Shown here piece by piece: positions 16,665-25,289 of a DNA stretch of 64,000 nt (the stretch's first letter is position 1; every line of letters begins with the position of its first letter). The translations under genes and the position numbers were made by a program. This stretch comes from an actinobacterium SCGC AAA278-O22 (GTDB taxonomy: Bacteria > Actinomycetota > Actinomycetes > Nanopelagicales > Nanopelagicaceae): the NCBI GenBank assembly GCA_000372185.1, contig AQUA01000002.1, positions 67,873-131,872 of the forward strand, given 5' to 3'. The notes under the pieces were generated by a model. It made no database searches, was not told the DNA's origin, and saw nothing but the letters and a program-made list of their open reading frames with translations.

Positions 16665-17936
16665 ATGGGTCTGATCGTTCAGAAGTTTGGCGGTTCCTCG
16701 GTCGCTGATGCCGAAGGCATGAAGCGCGTTGCTGCGCGCATTGTGGCGACGAAGAAAGCTGGCAACCAGGTTGTTGTCGTAGTCAGCGCGATGGGCGATA
16801 CCACCGATGAGTTGATCGATCTTGCCAACCAAGTCAGCCCAATTCCACCAGGGCGCGAACTCGATATGTTGCTTACAGCAGGCGAGCGAATTTCGATGGC
16901 GTTGCTTGCAATGGCTATTAACAATCTTGGATTTGAAGCGCTCTCATTTACCGGTTCGCAAGCTGGAGTTATTACAGATTCAGTTCACGGCAAGGCGCGC
17001 ATTATCGATGTGACACCAGGTCGTATTCGTGAAGCGATTGATTCTGGTTCGATTGCAATCGTTGCGGGCTTCCAAGGAATTTCGCAAGATACAAATGACA
17101 TTACAACTCTTGGTCGCGGTGGATCGGATACAACTGCAGTGGCGCTCGCCGCAGCCCTCGAAGCAGATGTCTGTGAAATCTATACAGATGTTGATGGAAT
17201 CTTCTCTGCAGATCCGCGGGCAATTCCTGCAGCTCGTAAATTAAAGACTGTTACTTATGAAGAGATGCTCGAACTTGCAGCTGCGGGAGCAAAAGTTCTT
17301 CATCTGCGCTGCGTTGAATATGCGCGCCGATTTAATTTACCGATCCACGTACGTTCATCTTTTTCACCACTAGAAGGAACATGGGTAGTTGAAAACCACC
17401 CAGAAGGAGGCACCATGGAGCAAGCAATCATCGCCGGAGTTGCACACGATAAGTCAGAGGCCAAGGTGACCATCGTTGGTGTTCCTGACCGCACTGGTGT
17501 TGCAGCGCGTATCTTCCAGGCACTTGCTGATAACGATCTCAATATCGACATGATTGTGCAGAACGTATCGGCAGCAGCTACTGGCCTCACAGATATCTCC
17601 TTCACGCTGCCAAAGTCAGATGGTGCAGAAGCAACAACAGTTCTTAAGAAGATTCAAGGTGAAGTCGGATTTGCATCACTTCAATATGACGACTCCATTG
17701 GAAAACTTTCACTTGTAGGCGCAGGAATGCGTTCACACCCTGGAGTGACAGCAACTTTCTTCGCTTCCATGGCTGAAGCCGGCGTGAATATCGAGATGAT
17801 TTCTACATCAGAAATTCGCATCTCTGTCATCGTTCGCGAGGATGATCTCGAACGTGCAGCACGTGCAGCACACACTGCCTTTGGACTTGATTCAGATCAG
17901 AACGAGGCAGTCGTCTATGGAGGAACAGGTCGATGA
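16665..17936 (+). CDS. lysC: aspartate kinase (alpha subunit, full length)
   Basis: Phosphorylates aspartate, the first step to lysine, threonine and methionine. The 423 residues begin with the kinase signature [19 protein letters not shown], continue with [18 protein letters not shown], and end in two ACT domains (from about 265: [19 protein letters not shown], then [20 protein letters not shown]) that mediate feedback inhibition. Length matches the actinobacterial enzyme whose gene also encodes a beta subunit from an internal start. The stop overlaps the asd start by four bases. Confidence 0.95.
   Translation: MGLIVQKFGGSSVADAEGMKRVAARIVATKKAGNQVVVVVSAMGDTTDELIDLANQVSPIPPGRELDMLLTAGERISMALLAMAINNLGFEALSFTGSQAGVITDSVHGKARIIDVTPGRIREAIDSGSIAIVAGFQGISQDTNDITTLGRGGSDTTAVALAAALEADVCEIYTDVDGIFSADPRAIPAARKLKTVTYEEMLELAAAGAKVLHLRCVEYARRFNLPIHVRSSFSPLEGTWVVENHPEGGTMEQAIIAGVAHDKSEAKVTIVGVPDRTGVAARIFQALADNDLNIDMIVQNVSAAATGLTDISFTLPKSDGAEATTVLKKIQGEVGFASLQYDDSIGKLSLVGAGMRSHPGVTATFFASMAEAGVNIEMISTSEIRISVIVREDDLERAARAAHTAFGLDSDQNEAVVYGGTGR
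17403..17410 (+). promoter_or_regulatory. internal Shine-Dalgarno inside lysC
   Basis: GAAGGAGG lies inside the lysC frame, four bases before the in-frame ATG at 17415. It is one of the strongest ribosome sites in the window and sits in coding sequence, the expected arrangement for separate translation of the beta subunit. Confidence 0.7.
17415..17936 (+). CDS. aspartate kinase beta subunit (internal, in-frame start in lysC)
   Basis: 173 residues, identical to the C-terminal part of LysC, starting [19 protein letters not shown] and containing both ACT domains. Corynebacteria make an alpha2-beta2 aspartokinase by this in-frame overlap, with a beta subunit of about 172 residues. The strong Shine-Dalgarno, the position at the kinase/ACT boundary and the length all agree. 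That it is expressed separately here is inference. Confidence 0.7.
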   Translation: MEQAIIAGVAHDKSEAKVTIVGVPDRTGVAARIFQALADNDLNIDMIVQNVSAAATGLTDISFTLPKSDGAEATTVLKKIQGEVGFASLQYDDSIGKLSLVGAGMRSHPGVTATFFASMAEAGVNIEMISTSEIRISVIVREDDLERAARAAHTAFGLDSDQNEAVVYGGTGR

Positions 17937-18994
17937 GTAAGAAAAAGAAACTTCCTTCACTTGCAGTAGTTGGTGCAACCGGTGCAGTCGGCACCGTCAT
18001 GCTCGACATCTTGAGCAAGCGCAAGAATGTCTACGGCGAAATTCGCCTCATTGCATCTGCTCGTAGCGCCGGCAAGAAGTTAATGTGCCGTGGCGAAGAA
18101 CTTACAGTCGTAGCGCTTTCACCAGAAGCCTTCGATGGAATTGATATCGCTATGTTCGATGTCCCAGATGAGATTTCAGCTGAATGGGCGCCGATTGCTG
18201 CAAAGCGTGGAGCAGTTGTCGTTGATAACTCAGGTGCATTCCGCATGGATAAGAAAGTTCCACTGGTTGTTCCAGAGGTAAATCCAAAGGACATCAAGAA
18301 ACGTCCAAAGGGAATTATCTCTAACCCAAATTGCACAACACTTTCAATGATTGTTGCAATGGGTGCACTTGATAAAAAGTTTGGTCTTAAAGAATTAGTT
18401 GTCTCTTCTTATCAAGCAGCATCAGGTGCAGGACAACCAGGAATCGATGCGCTACATGAGCAGATCTCACAGGTTGCAGGAAAGAACCTTGGTTCTACTG
18501 CAAAAGATGTGCGCGGTGCAATTAAAGATCTTGGACCATTCCCAGCCCCTCTTGCCATGAACGTTGTCCCATGGGCAGGTTCACTGAAAGAGGCCGGTTA
18601 CACATCTGAAGAACATAAAGTTCGCAATGAATCTCGCAAGATTCTTGGAATGCCAAAGCTAAAAGTTTCTGCCACATGTGTTCGTGTTCCGGTAATTACA
18701 ACTCACTCACTCACAGTGCATGCAACTTTCTCAAAAGTTGTTACACGTAAAGCTGCACAATCTGCGCTCAAGAAGGCAGAGGGCGTCATGCTCTATGACA
18801 ATCCAGAGAAGAAGGAGTTCCCAACTCCTGCCGATGTCGTTGGAACTGATCCAACTTGGGTAGGTCGTGTCCGTCAATCTTTGGATAATCCAAAGGCGAT
18901 CGACCTCTTTGTCTGCGGCGATAACTTGCGCAAGGGTGCAGCGTTAAATACTGCACAAATTGCGGAACTCGTAGCTGCTGAACTCACACGCTAA
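17933..18994 (+). CDS. asd: aspartate-semialdehyde dehydrogenase
   Basis: Reduces aspartyl phosphate to aspartate semialdehyde with NADPH. The 353-residue sequence has the nucleotide-binding [14 protein letters not shown], the catalytic cysteine in [10 protein letters not shown], the [19 protein letters not shown] segment and the active-site histidine in [12 protein letters not shown]. The start overlaps the lysC stop as ATGA, so the two form a coupled operon that supplies the aspartate-family amino acids. Confidence 0.95.
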   Translation: MSKKKKLPSLAVVGATGAVGTVMLDILSKRKNVYGEIRLIASARSAGKKLMCRGEELTVVALSPEAFDGIDIAMFDVPDEISAEWAPIAAKRGAVVVDNSGAFRMDKKVPLVVPEVNPKDIKKRPKGIISNPNCTTLSMIVAMGALDKKFGLKELVVSSYQAASGAGQPGIDALHEQISQVAGKNLGSTAKDVRGAIKDLGPFPAPLAMNVVPWAGSLKEAGYTSEEHKVRNESRKILGMPKLKVSATCVRVPVITTHSLTVHATFSKVVTRKAAQSALKKAEGVMLYDNPEKKEFPTPADVVGTDPTWVGRVRQSLDNPKAIDLFVCGDNLRKGAALNTAQIAELVAAELTR

Positions 18995-19001
18995 CGACAA
19001 C

Positions 19002-19007
19002 TAGACT
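19002..19007 (+). promoter_or_regulatory. -10 element of a probable leaderless promoter for fcl-gmd
   Basis: TAGACT ends six bases before the fcl ATG at 19014, within the 19-base gap after asd. It suggests that fcl-gmd can be transcribed separately from lysC-asd. Confidence 0.5.
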
Positions 19008-19013
19008 GACGCC

Positions 19014-19946
19014 ATGACAATCGTTGTCGCAGGCGGAACTGGTCTTGCAGGCTCTGCAATCGTTCGCGCCTACCTGGCAACCGGGGCAGATGTAGTTGCA
19101 GTCAACCGAAAAGTTGTCGATCTCCTTGATCGCGATGCGACGACAGCGCTTCTGAAGAAGATAAAACCATCGCTGGTTATTGATGCGGCTGCCAAAGTTG
19201 GTGGAATCGGCGCCAACAACGCATTTCCTGTTGAATTCCTTTCGGACAATGTCCGCATCCAGAGCAATCTCATGGAAGCAGCGCACGCTGCCGATGTTGA
19301 AAAATTTATCTTCCTTGGATCAAGCTGTATCTATCCACGTGATTGTGCGCAGCCAATCAAAGAGGAGTACCTGCTCACTGGTCCACTTGAAGAGACCAAC
19401 TCTGCATATGCAATCGCAAAGATTGCTGGAATCGAATTAATTAAATCTTTCCGTAAAGAATATGGTCGTACGTGGATTTCATTGATGCCAACGAATCTCT
19501 ACGGCCCACATGACAACTTTGAACTTCAAGGTTCACACGTACTGCCTGCATTTATCCGCCGTTTTGTTGAGGCGGCAGAAAATAACGTTGCTACTGAAAC
19601 TTTATGGGGAACAGGTTCACCAAAACGCGAATTTCTCCATGTCGACGATTTAGCTGCAGCTGTTGTGCACCTTGGTTCTTCTTATAACTCCTCTGACCAT
19701 CTCAATATCGGTACTGGCGAAGATCTCACCATCAAGGAACTTGCCGAACTTGTCGCTGAATTAGCTGGCTTTAAGGGCGAAATTGCCTGGGATTCATCAA
19801 AACCTGATGGAACTCCACGTAAGGTTCTTGATGTTTCAAAGGCTAAATCGCTAGGTTGGGCACCGAAGATTTCTCTACGCGATGGAATTGCATCAACTAT
19901 CGCTTGGTATAAAGATGCATCTGCAAAGGGAGTAGCGAGACGATGA
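19014..19946 (+). CDS. fcl: GDP-L-fucose synthase
   Basis: Epimerises and reduces GDP-4-keto-6-deoxymannose to GDP-L-fucose using NADPH. The 310-residue short-chain dehydrogenase has the N-terminal [16 protein letters not shown], the conserved [10 protein letters not shown] and [13 protein letters not shown] segments, and the catalytic tyrosine and lysine in [10 protein letters not shown]. The C-terminal part contains [16 protein letters not shown]. Its stop overlaps the gmd start by four bases, so the pair makes GDP-fucose for surface glycans. Confidence 0.94.
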   Translation: MTIVVAGGTGLAGSAIVRAYLATGADVVAVNRKVVDLLDRDATTALLKKIKPSLVIDAAAKVGGIGANNAFPVEFLSDNVRIQSNLMEAAHAADVEKFIFLGSSCIYPRDCAQPIKEEYLLTGPLEETNSAYAIAKIAGIELIKSFRKEYGRTWISLMPTNLYGPHDNFELQGSHVLPAFIRRFVEAAENNVATETLWGTGSPKREFLHVDDLAAAVVHLGSSYNSSDHLNIGTGEDLTIKELAELVAELAGFKGEIAWDSSKPDGTPRKVLDVSKAKSLGWAPKISLRDGIASTIAWYKDASAKGVARR

Positions 19947-20926
19947 GTAGAAAAGTTGCACTAATTACTGGTGTTACCGGCCAAGATGGTTCATATCTTG
20001 CAGAGTTCTTACTTGCCAAAGGATATGAAGTTCACGGCCTTATTCGTCGTTCCTCAACATTTAATACATCTCGCATCGATCACATCTACCAAGATCCACA
20101 CGAGAAGAACCCAAAGCTCTTCTTGCACTATGGAGATTTGATTGATGGTGTGGGACTTACAAACCTGATTCGCGAAATTAAACCAACTGAGGTTTATAAC
20201 CTTGGTGCGCAGTCACACGTGCAGGTTTCATTCACGATGCCTCAGTACACAGGTCAAGTCGATGCTGTTGGCGCAGTCGGTCTACTTGAAGCAATTCGTT
20301 CAGCAGATCTTGATATTCGTTTCTACCAAGCATCCACATCTGAACTCTTCGGCTCAACTCCACCACCACAGAGTGAAACTTCAGTTTTCCGCCCGCAATC
20401 TCCTTATGCAGCTGCAAAGTTGATGGCGTATTGGTGCACAGTCAATTACCGTGATGGTTATGGCCTCCACGCAACAAATGGAATTTTGTTTAACCACGAA
20501 TCTCCTCGCCGTGGTGAAACATTCGTTACTCGCAAAATTACCCGTGCGGTTGCTGCAATCAAGGCTGGCAAGCAAGACAAGCTATTCCTTGGAAACCTTG
20601 ATGCAGTTCGCGACTGGGGTTATGCAAAAGAGTATGTCGAATCAATGTGGCTGATGCTTCAGCAAGATAAGCCATCTGATTACGTCGTTGCTACAGGTGT
20701 TGGTGCAACAGTGAAAGACTTTGCAGAAGCGGCATTTTCACGAGCCGGACTTAATTGGGCCGACCATGTGGAAACCGATAAGAAGTACATCCGCCCAACA
20801 GAAGTTGATGCACTCATCGGAGATCCATCAAAGGCTGAAAAGGCGCTTAATTGGAAGGCTAAGACCCACTGGAAAGAGCTTGCAGAACTTATGGTCGATG
20901 CCGATATTGCAGCTCTCAATAATTAA
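19943..20926 (+). CDS. gmd: GDP-mannose 4,6-dehydratase
   Basis: Converts GDP-mannose to GDP-4-keto-6-deoxymannose, the substrate of Fcl. The 327 residues contain [15 protein letters not shown] at the NADP site, [13 protein letters not shown], the TSELFG motif, the catalytic pair in [12 protein letters not shown], and [19 protein letters not shown] near the sugar-nucleotide site. Compared with the usual 340-370 residues it is slightly short but complete. The gene ends exactly where the opposing metallophosphoesterase gene ends (no spacer). Confidence 0.95.
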   Translation: MSRKVALITGVTGQDGSYLAEFLLAKGYEVHGLIRRSSTFNTSRIDHIYQDPHEKNPKLFLHYGDLIDGVGLTNLIREIKPTEVYNLGAQSHVQVSFTMPQYTGQVDAVGAVGLLEAIRSADLDIRFYQASTSELFGSTPPPQSETSVFRPQSPYAAAKLMAYWCTVNYRDGYGLHATNGILFNHESPRRGETFVTRKITRAVAAIKAGKQDKLFLGNLDAVRDWGYAKEYVESMWLMLQQDKPSDYVVATGVGATVKDFAEAAFSRAGLNWADHVETDKKYIRPTEVDALIGDPSKAEKALNWKAKTHWKELAELMVDADIAALNN

Positions 20927-21742
20927 TTAAAAAGCTGCAGTTAGGGTCACCAGGGAAACCTCTGGTGGGCTTGCAACTCTGATACGTGAGAATGGTCCGG
21001 TTCCCATACCGGCAGATACATGCAATAAAGGTTCGCCTTTAACGACAGTTAATCCACGTGCGCGCCAATTTGGAAGATCACAATTTGTCGTAAGAGCCTT
21101 TGATCCACCTGGCCATGGCAAACGTACTTGGCCACCATGTGTATGGCCGGCAAAGATTGCATCAAGGTGGTCGTTTTTCATGCCTTCAATGATGCGTAAA
21201 TAAGGTGCGTGAGTGACACCGATTGCAATATCGCATTTTCCTGCTTCGCCTGCAACGAGTGAATAGTCATCAAATTCAAGATGTGCATCATCAGTGCCGC
21301 GCGCTTCAATCACCGTGTTATTGATTTTGATTGTTGTGCGCGAGGTATTGATGTTCTTCCATCCACGAGCCTGAAGACCGGCATCAAGATCTTTCCACGG
21401 TAATTCAGGTCCATGTACTCGCTTGCCGTGATTGGGTAGTAGGTACTTCAAAGGATTCTTAGGTACTGGTTCGAAATAATCATTTGAACCAAATACATAG
21501 AGGCCTGGAATATCCATAAGTGCATCAAGAGCATCAAGTACAACAGGAACTGCTTTCTTATGTGCCAAGAAGTCGCCTGTACTAATAACGAGATCCGGCT
21601 TCAGTGAGATAAATGACTTGATATCGGCAATCTCTTTCTTGCGCGAAGGTGTTAAGTGCAGGTCAGAGAAGTGCAGGATGCGAATATCGTCATGGCCTGC
21701 AGGCAGAATAGGCATCTCGGCCTCGCGGAGAACGTATGTCAT
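20927..21742 (-). CDS. membrane-associated metallophosphoesterase
   Basis: About 271 residues with calcineurin-like motifs in order: HFSDLHL, STGDFLAH, FGSNDYFEP (SND in place of the usual GNH), GVTHAPYLRI and AGHTHGGQVRLP. The SND form is typical of the actinobacterial protein encoded beside ponA and yqeY. The start is ambiguous: ATGs exist at 21748, 21742 and 21715; 21742 is given because the first two lie very close to the divergent yqeY start. No transmembrane anchor is obvious. Substrate unknown. Confidence 0.85.
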   Translation of the reverse strand: MTYVLREAEMPILPAGHDDIRILHFSDLHLTPSRKKEIADIKSFISLKPDLVISTGDFLAHKKAVPVVLDALDALMDIPGLYVFGSNDYFEPVPKNPLKYLLPNHGKRVHGPELPWKDLDAGLQARGWKNINTSRTTIKINNTVIEARGTDDAHLEFDDYSLVAGEAGKCDIAIGVTHAPYLRIIEGMKNDHLDAIFAGHTHGGQVRLPWPGGSKALTTNCDLPNWRARGLTVVKGEPLLHVSAGMGTGPFSRIRVASPPEVSLVTLTAAF

Positions 21743-21762
21743 AACCATGAGAAGATTAACCC

Positions 21763-22221
21763 ATGGGCTTAAAAGAGACACTCAAGAACGACCTCACCGA
21801 GGCGATTCGTAGCAGCGACAAGGTCGTATCAGGAACTATTCGAATGGTTCTGACTGCAATTACCAACGAAGAAGTATCAGGTAAAGAGGCGCGCGTTCTT
21901 ACTGATGACGAGATCATTACCGTTCTCTCACGCGAAGCGAAGAAGCGCCGCGAAGCAGCTGAAGAATTTGCAAAGGCAGGACGTGCCGATAAAGCAGCAG
22001 ATGAAAAGGCAGAAGGTGAAGTCATTGCCAAGTATTTGCCGGCTCAACTTTCTGAAGATGATATTAAGAAGTTAATTGCTGCAGCAGTTGCATCAACAGG
22101 TGCAGCAGGTCCTGCTGATATGGGCAAGGTGATGGGCGCGATCAAGCCACAGATTGCAGGAAAAGCTGATGGAGCACTTGTTTCATCACTCGTTAAAGCT
22201 GCCTTAGCCGGAGGAAATTAA
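21763..22221 (+). CDS. GatB/YqeY domain protein
   Basis: A 152-residue helical protein of the YqeY family, related to the tail domain of GatB that contacts tRNA. The sequence opens KETLKNDLTEAIRSSDKVV, has REAKKRREAAEEFAKAGR in the middle, and shows the family's LPAQLSEDDIKKLI and DMGKVMGAIKPQIAGKADG. A role in tRNA-dependent processes is presumed, not shown. It leads a set of small cytosolic genes (DUF4177, RidA) with one-base spacing to the next. Confidence 0.88.
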   Translation: MGLKETLKNDLTEAIRSSDKVVSGTIRMVLTAITNEEVSGKEARVLTDDEIITVLSREAKKRREAAEEFAKAGRADKAADEKAEGEVIAKYLPAQLSEDDIKKLIAAAVASTGAAGPADMGKVMGAIKPQIAGKADGALVSSLVKAALAGGN

Positions 22222-22222
22222 T

Positions 22223-22375
22223 ATGAAATTTGAATACGCGACAGTTCCACTACTTTCACATGCAACCAAGCAGATTCTCGATACATGGGGTTCAGATGGA
22301 TGGGAACTCGTCACAGTCATTCCGGCACCAGGTGGAGAACAACTCGTTGCATATATGAAGCGCGAGGTGAAGTAA
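22223..22375 (+). CDS. DUF4177-like 50-residue protein
   Basis: MKFEYATVPL begins the protein, and GSDGWELVTVIPAP is the characteristic core of DUF4177 proteins. It starts with GAGGAAATTAAT before the ATG, one base after the YqeY stop, and ends overlapping the RidA start as TAATG. Mycobacteria have a similarly small gene at the same place next to the RidA gene. No function is known for the family. Confidence 0.8.
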   Translation: MKFEYATVPLLSHATKQILDTWGSDGWELVTVIPAPGGEQLVAYMKREVK

Positions 22376-22833
22376 TGACTGATGTCCGCGCAAAACTTGC
22401 TGAAAAAGGGTTAGTTCTTCCGGTTTCATCAAAGCCACTTGCTGCCTATGTTCCAGCAGTTCGCACAGGCAACATCGTCTTTACTGCAGGCCAACTTCCT
22501 ATGGTCGATGGTGCAATCGCCAAGACTGGAAAAGTTGGCGCTGATGTCACTGTTGAAGAAGCATATGAATTAGCAAAGATTTGTGCACTGAATGCACTCT
22601 CTGCAGTCGAACTTGTTGCGCCCGTTGATTCAATTGTTAAAGTTGTACGTATCGTCTGCTATGTAAATGGCGCACCGGGATTTATTTCTCAACCAGCAGT
22701 TGCTAATGGGGCATCAGAACTCTTTATGCATATCTGGGGAGATGCTGGAGTTGCTGCACGTAGCGCACTTGGTGTTGCTGAACTTCCACTCAATTCACCT
22801 GTTGAGGTTGAGCTTACGGTCGCGTTGGCTTAG
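22375..22833 (+). CDS. RidA (YjgF/YER057c/UK114) family protein
   Basis: 152 residues. RidA-type enzymes hydrolyse reactive enamine/imine intermediates made by PLP enzymes. The fold signature is seen in RTGNIVFTAGQLPMVDG, the middle AKICALNALSAVE and the C-terminal GVAELPLNSPVEVELTVA. The actinobacterial subgroup is longer than E. coli RidA (about 128 residues). The conserved arginine of archetypal RidA is not clear here, so activity should not be assumed. The ATG overlaps the preceding stop. Confidence 0.85.
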   Translation: MTDVRAKLAEKGLVLPVSSKPLAAYVPAVRTGNIVFTAGQLPMVDGAIAKTGKVGADVTVEEAYELAKICALNALSAVELVAPVDSIVKVVRIVCYVNGAPGFISQPAVANGASELFMHIWGDAGVAARSALGVAELPLNSPVEVELTVALA

Positions 22834-22904
22834 CGACATATAATTTTTTCGCACACGTGCGAGGAACCTCGAACTAATTTCCGAAGGCAGTGTCTCCGGA
22901 CACG

Positions 22905-23588
22905 TCATTTACCGCGTTTCTCGAGGCGCTCTAGATCTGTAATCAATACAGCGCGACCGTCGAGTTTGAGCCATCCACGTCCTGCGAAATCTGCGAGTGC
23001 TTTATTTACTGTCTCGCGTGATGCGCCAACAAGTTGAGCAAGTTCTTCTTGAGTCAGGTCGTGGTGGACGAAGAGTCCGTCATCAGTCTTCTTTCCAAAG
23101 CGTGAACCGAGATCAATCAACGCTTTGGCAACGCGACCTGGAACATCAGAAAAGACGAGATCGCCAACTGCTTCATTGGTGCGGCGAAGGCGCTGCGCTA
23201 AACGAGCAAGTAGCTGAAGTGATACATCTGGATTTCCCTTAAGCCAAGGGATTAATTTTTCGTGGCTCAGTGATAAAAGTTTTGCGTCAGTGACAGCGGT
23301 GGCAGTTGAAGTGCGTGGACCTGGATCAAAGAGCGAAAGTTCACCAAACATTTCACCTGGTCCGAGGATAGAGAGAAGATTTTCTCGCCCGTCACCACTT
23401 GATGTTCCGAGCTTAAGTTTTCCATCGACGATTACGTATACGTGCTCGCCCTCATCGCCTTCTTTGAAGAGGATTCCACCTTTAGAAATTTTGACAGAGT
23501 CCATTGAGGCGCGAAGAGATGCCGCTTGAGCATCATCGAGGGCGGTAAATAGGGGGGCTCGTCTTACGACTTCATCTTCTTGAGGCAC
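22905..23588 (-). CDS. crp: Crp/Fnr-family transcription regulator (GlxR/Crp type)
   Basis: A 227-residue cAMP-receptor-type regulator. The cyclic-nucleotide domain has the phosphate-binding cassette GELSLFDPGPRTSTATA with the arginine and serine/threonine that hold cAMP. The C-terminal winged helix has LTQEELAQLVGASRETVNKAL. In Mycobacterium and Corynebacterium the orthologue sits next to nth and is a global regulator of carbon metabolism. The start is GTG at 23588, six bases after a -10-like TAAACT that overlaps the nth -10 on the other strand, so the mRNA is probably leaderless. Confidence 0.93.
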   Translation of the reverse strand: MPQEDEVVRRAPLFTALDDAQAASLRASMDSVKISKGGILFKEGDEGEHVYVIVDGKLKLGTSSGDGRENLLSILGPGEMFGELSLFDPGPRTSTATAVTDAKLLSLSHEKLIPWLKGNPDVSLQLLARLAQRLRRTNEAVGDLVFSDVPGRVAKALIDLGSRFGKKTDDGLFVHHDLTQEELAQLVGASRETVNKALADFAGRGWLKLDGRAVLITDLERLEKRGK

Positions 23589-23593
23589 ATCTG

Positions 23594-23600
23594 TAGTTTA
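23594..23600. promoter_or_regulatory. overlapping divergent -10 elements of crp and nth
   Basis: The seven bases TAGTTTA read TAGTTT on the plus strand, six bases before the nth ATG (23606). They read TAAACT on the minus strand, six bases before the crp GTG (23588). The whole intergenic gap is 17 bases, so both leaderless promoters share the same melting region and cannot be open at once. Confidence 0.6.
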
Positions 23601-23605
23601 CTCGC

Positions 23606-24304
23606 ATGACCGCAGATAGCGAAACTCGAAAAAGCGCTCGAGCTATCTATCGGATCTTGACCAAGACCTACCCCGAAATCCGTTGCGAATTAGATTTTAA
23701 GAATCCTCTCGAACTCACGGTTGCAGTAATTCTCTCTGCACAGTGCACCGATAAGAGAGTGAACACCATTACGCCAGCGCTCTTTAAGAAGTATAAGAAG
23801 GCGAAAGATTATGCAAAGGCACCTGTTGCTGAGATAGAAGAATTTATTTATTCAGCAGGCTTCTATCACGCAAAAGCTCGTCACCTGAAGGGATTGGGAA
23901 CGAAGTTAGTTGAAGAGTTTGATGGACAAGTTCCGGGAAATCTTGAAGATTTAATTACGCTTCCTGGTGTGGGTCGCAAAACTGCAAATGTAGTTCTTGG
24001 CCACGCTTTTGATATTCCTGGAATCACAGTTGATACACACTTTGGTCGATTGTCACGACGCTTTGGTTGGACAACGTCGATGGATCCGGTGAAAGTCGAA
24101 CACGAAGTCGGAGAACTCATCCCACAGAAAGAGTGGACCAATCTTTCGCAACGCATGATTTGGCACGGTCGTCGCATCTGTCATTCACGTAAACCTGCAT
24201 GTGGTGCCTGCCCCGTAGCAAAGATTTGTCCTTCTGTAGGAATCGGTGAGATGGATAAAAAGAAAGCGAAGCTATTGGTAAAGACAGATAAGGACTTTCG
24301 ATGA
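23606..24304 (+). CDS. nth: endonuclease III
   Basis: A DNA glycosylase/AP lyase that removes oxidised pyrimidines. The 232 residues contain [12 protein letters not shown], the helix-hairpin-helix [13 protein letters not shown] with the catalytic lysine, the catalytic aspartate in [11 protein letters not shown], and the C-terminal 4Fe-4S loop [17 protein letters not shown] (C-x7-C-x2-C-x5-C as written). A basic C-terminal tail ([15 protein letters not shown]) follows. The stop overlaps the next start as ATGA. Confidence 0.95.
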   Translation: MTADSETRKSARAIYRILTKTYPEIRCELDFKNPLELTVAVILSAQCTDKRVNTITPALFKKYKKAKDYAKAPVAEIEEFIYSAGFYHAKARHLKGLGTKLVEEFDGQVPGNLEDLITLPGVGRKTANVVLGHAFDIPGITVDTHFGRLSRRFGWTTSMDPVKVEHEVGELIPQKEWTNLSQRMIWHGRRICHSRKPACGACPVAKICPSVGIGEMDKKKAKLLVKTDKDFR

Positions 24305-24822
24305 AGAAGATTCTTATTGCGTTGTTATCTGTAGTCGCGCTCACTGGTTGTTCACTTACGCAGCCGATTCCAATAAAAGGTGAAGTCATGAGCTGTTCTG
24401 GTATCAAGACCATCTCCAGCAGTGGAACCTCGTTGGAATGCCTCGATGGATCTCAGGGCGTTGCCGTTGATGCCATCGCCGGACCAGCTCTGATCAATGT
24501 GTGGGGAACATGGTGTGCCCCATGTCGCCAAGAGCTTCCACATTTTGTTCATTACATTGCGAAAGAGAATTCTGTACCTGTTATTGGTATTGCGGTAGAA
24601 GAGAAGAGCAAAGAGACAGTAAAGAAGTTTGTAGAAACACACGGTATGACATGGCCGATTCTCTACGATACACATGGTTCCACTCGCGGGAAATTTGGCA
24701 TGGGAGTGCCTGTCACGTGGTTTGTCGATTCTTCGGGCAAGGTGGTCTATAAGAAGTATGGTCCATTTAAGTCAGTTGAAGAGATAGAACTTGATGTCAT
24801 TAAATATCTAGGAGCCCAATGA
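24301..24822 (+). CDS. thioredoxin-like lipoprotein (TlpA/ResA type)
   Basis: 173 residues. A lipobox (VVALTGC) follows a short hydrophobic signal, so the protein should be anchored outside the membrane. The thioredoxin fold has the active site [11 protein letters not shown], the TlpA-type insert, and the cis-proline in GVPVTWFVD. It likely reduces disulfides in extracytoplasmic proteins, perhaps in cytochrome or CuA maturation, which is inference from the family. Overlapping ATGA junctions on both sides couple it to nth and the CvpA gene, the mycobacterial order. Confidence 0.9.
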   Translation: MKKILIALLSVVALTGCSLTQPIPIKGEVMSCSGIKTISSSGTSLECLDGSQGVAVDAIAGPALINVWGTWCAPCRQELPHFVHYIAKENSVPVIGIAVEEKSKETVKKFVETHGMTWPILYDTHGSTRGKFGMGVPVTWFVDSSGKVVYKKYGPFKSVEEIELDVIKYLGAQ

Positions 24823-25289
24823 TTTTTGATCTCATCATCGTCATCATCGCAGTTGGAGCCTTCTTCAATGGTTACAAGAATGGATTGCTGACAACAATTC
24901 TTCGTACCGCTTTCTTTATTGCAGGTGGTGTTGCCTCGATGTATCTGGTTGTGAAGCACAATCAAAGCGGATGGCTCATTGCAGCAATCATTGTCGGCGC
25001 ATATGCGGCTGCATGGGTTGGAACGCAGATTGCTAAGTTGCTTAAGTTCACACTCATCCGTGGCCCACTTCGATTCATTGATTCAATTCTCGGTGCAGTA
25101 CTTGAAGTGGGAAAGTATGTAATTCTCTTCTACGTTATCGGAACAATCTTGTTATGGGCTCCTTGGACTGCAGGGCAGAACGCGGTCTCTGAAAGTAAGT
25201 TCTATTTACAGGTCGATAAACATGCACCCAGAGTTATCGCAGATATTCGCCGTGAAGTTGAGAAAGTTCTCGCTAATCCTCGTCTTTAG
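24819..25289 (+). CDS. CvpA-family membrane protein (MarP-like without protease domain)
   Basis: 156 residues with about four transmembrane helices (DLIIVIIAVGAFFNGYKNGL, ILRTAFFIAGGVASMYLVV and two more), matching the N-terminal CvpA domain. In mycobacteria the gene at this place encodes MarP, whose CvpA domain carries a periplasmic serine protease. Here the frame ends after an amphipathic tail (EVEKVLANPRL) with no GNSGGP-like motif, and no protease frame follows because acs lies antisense. Either the protease was lost or this is the short ancestral form. Its 3' end overlaps acs by 17 bases. Confidence 0.85.
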   Translation: MIFDLIIVIIAVGAFFNGYKNGLLTTILRTAFFIAGGVASMYLVVKHNQSGWLIAAIIVGAYAAAWVGTQIAKLLKFTLIRGPLRFIDSILGAVLEVGKYVILFYVIGTILLWAPWTAGQNAVSESKFYLQVDKHAPRVIADIRREVEKVLANPRL

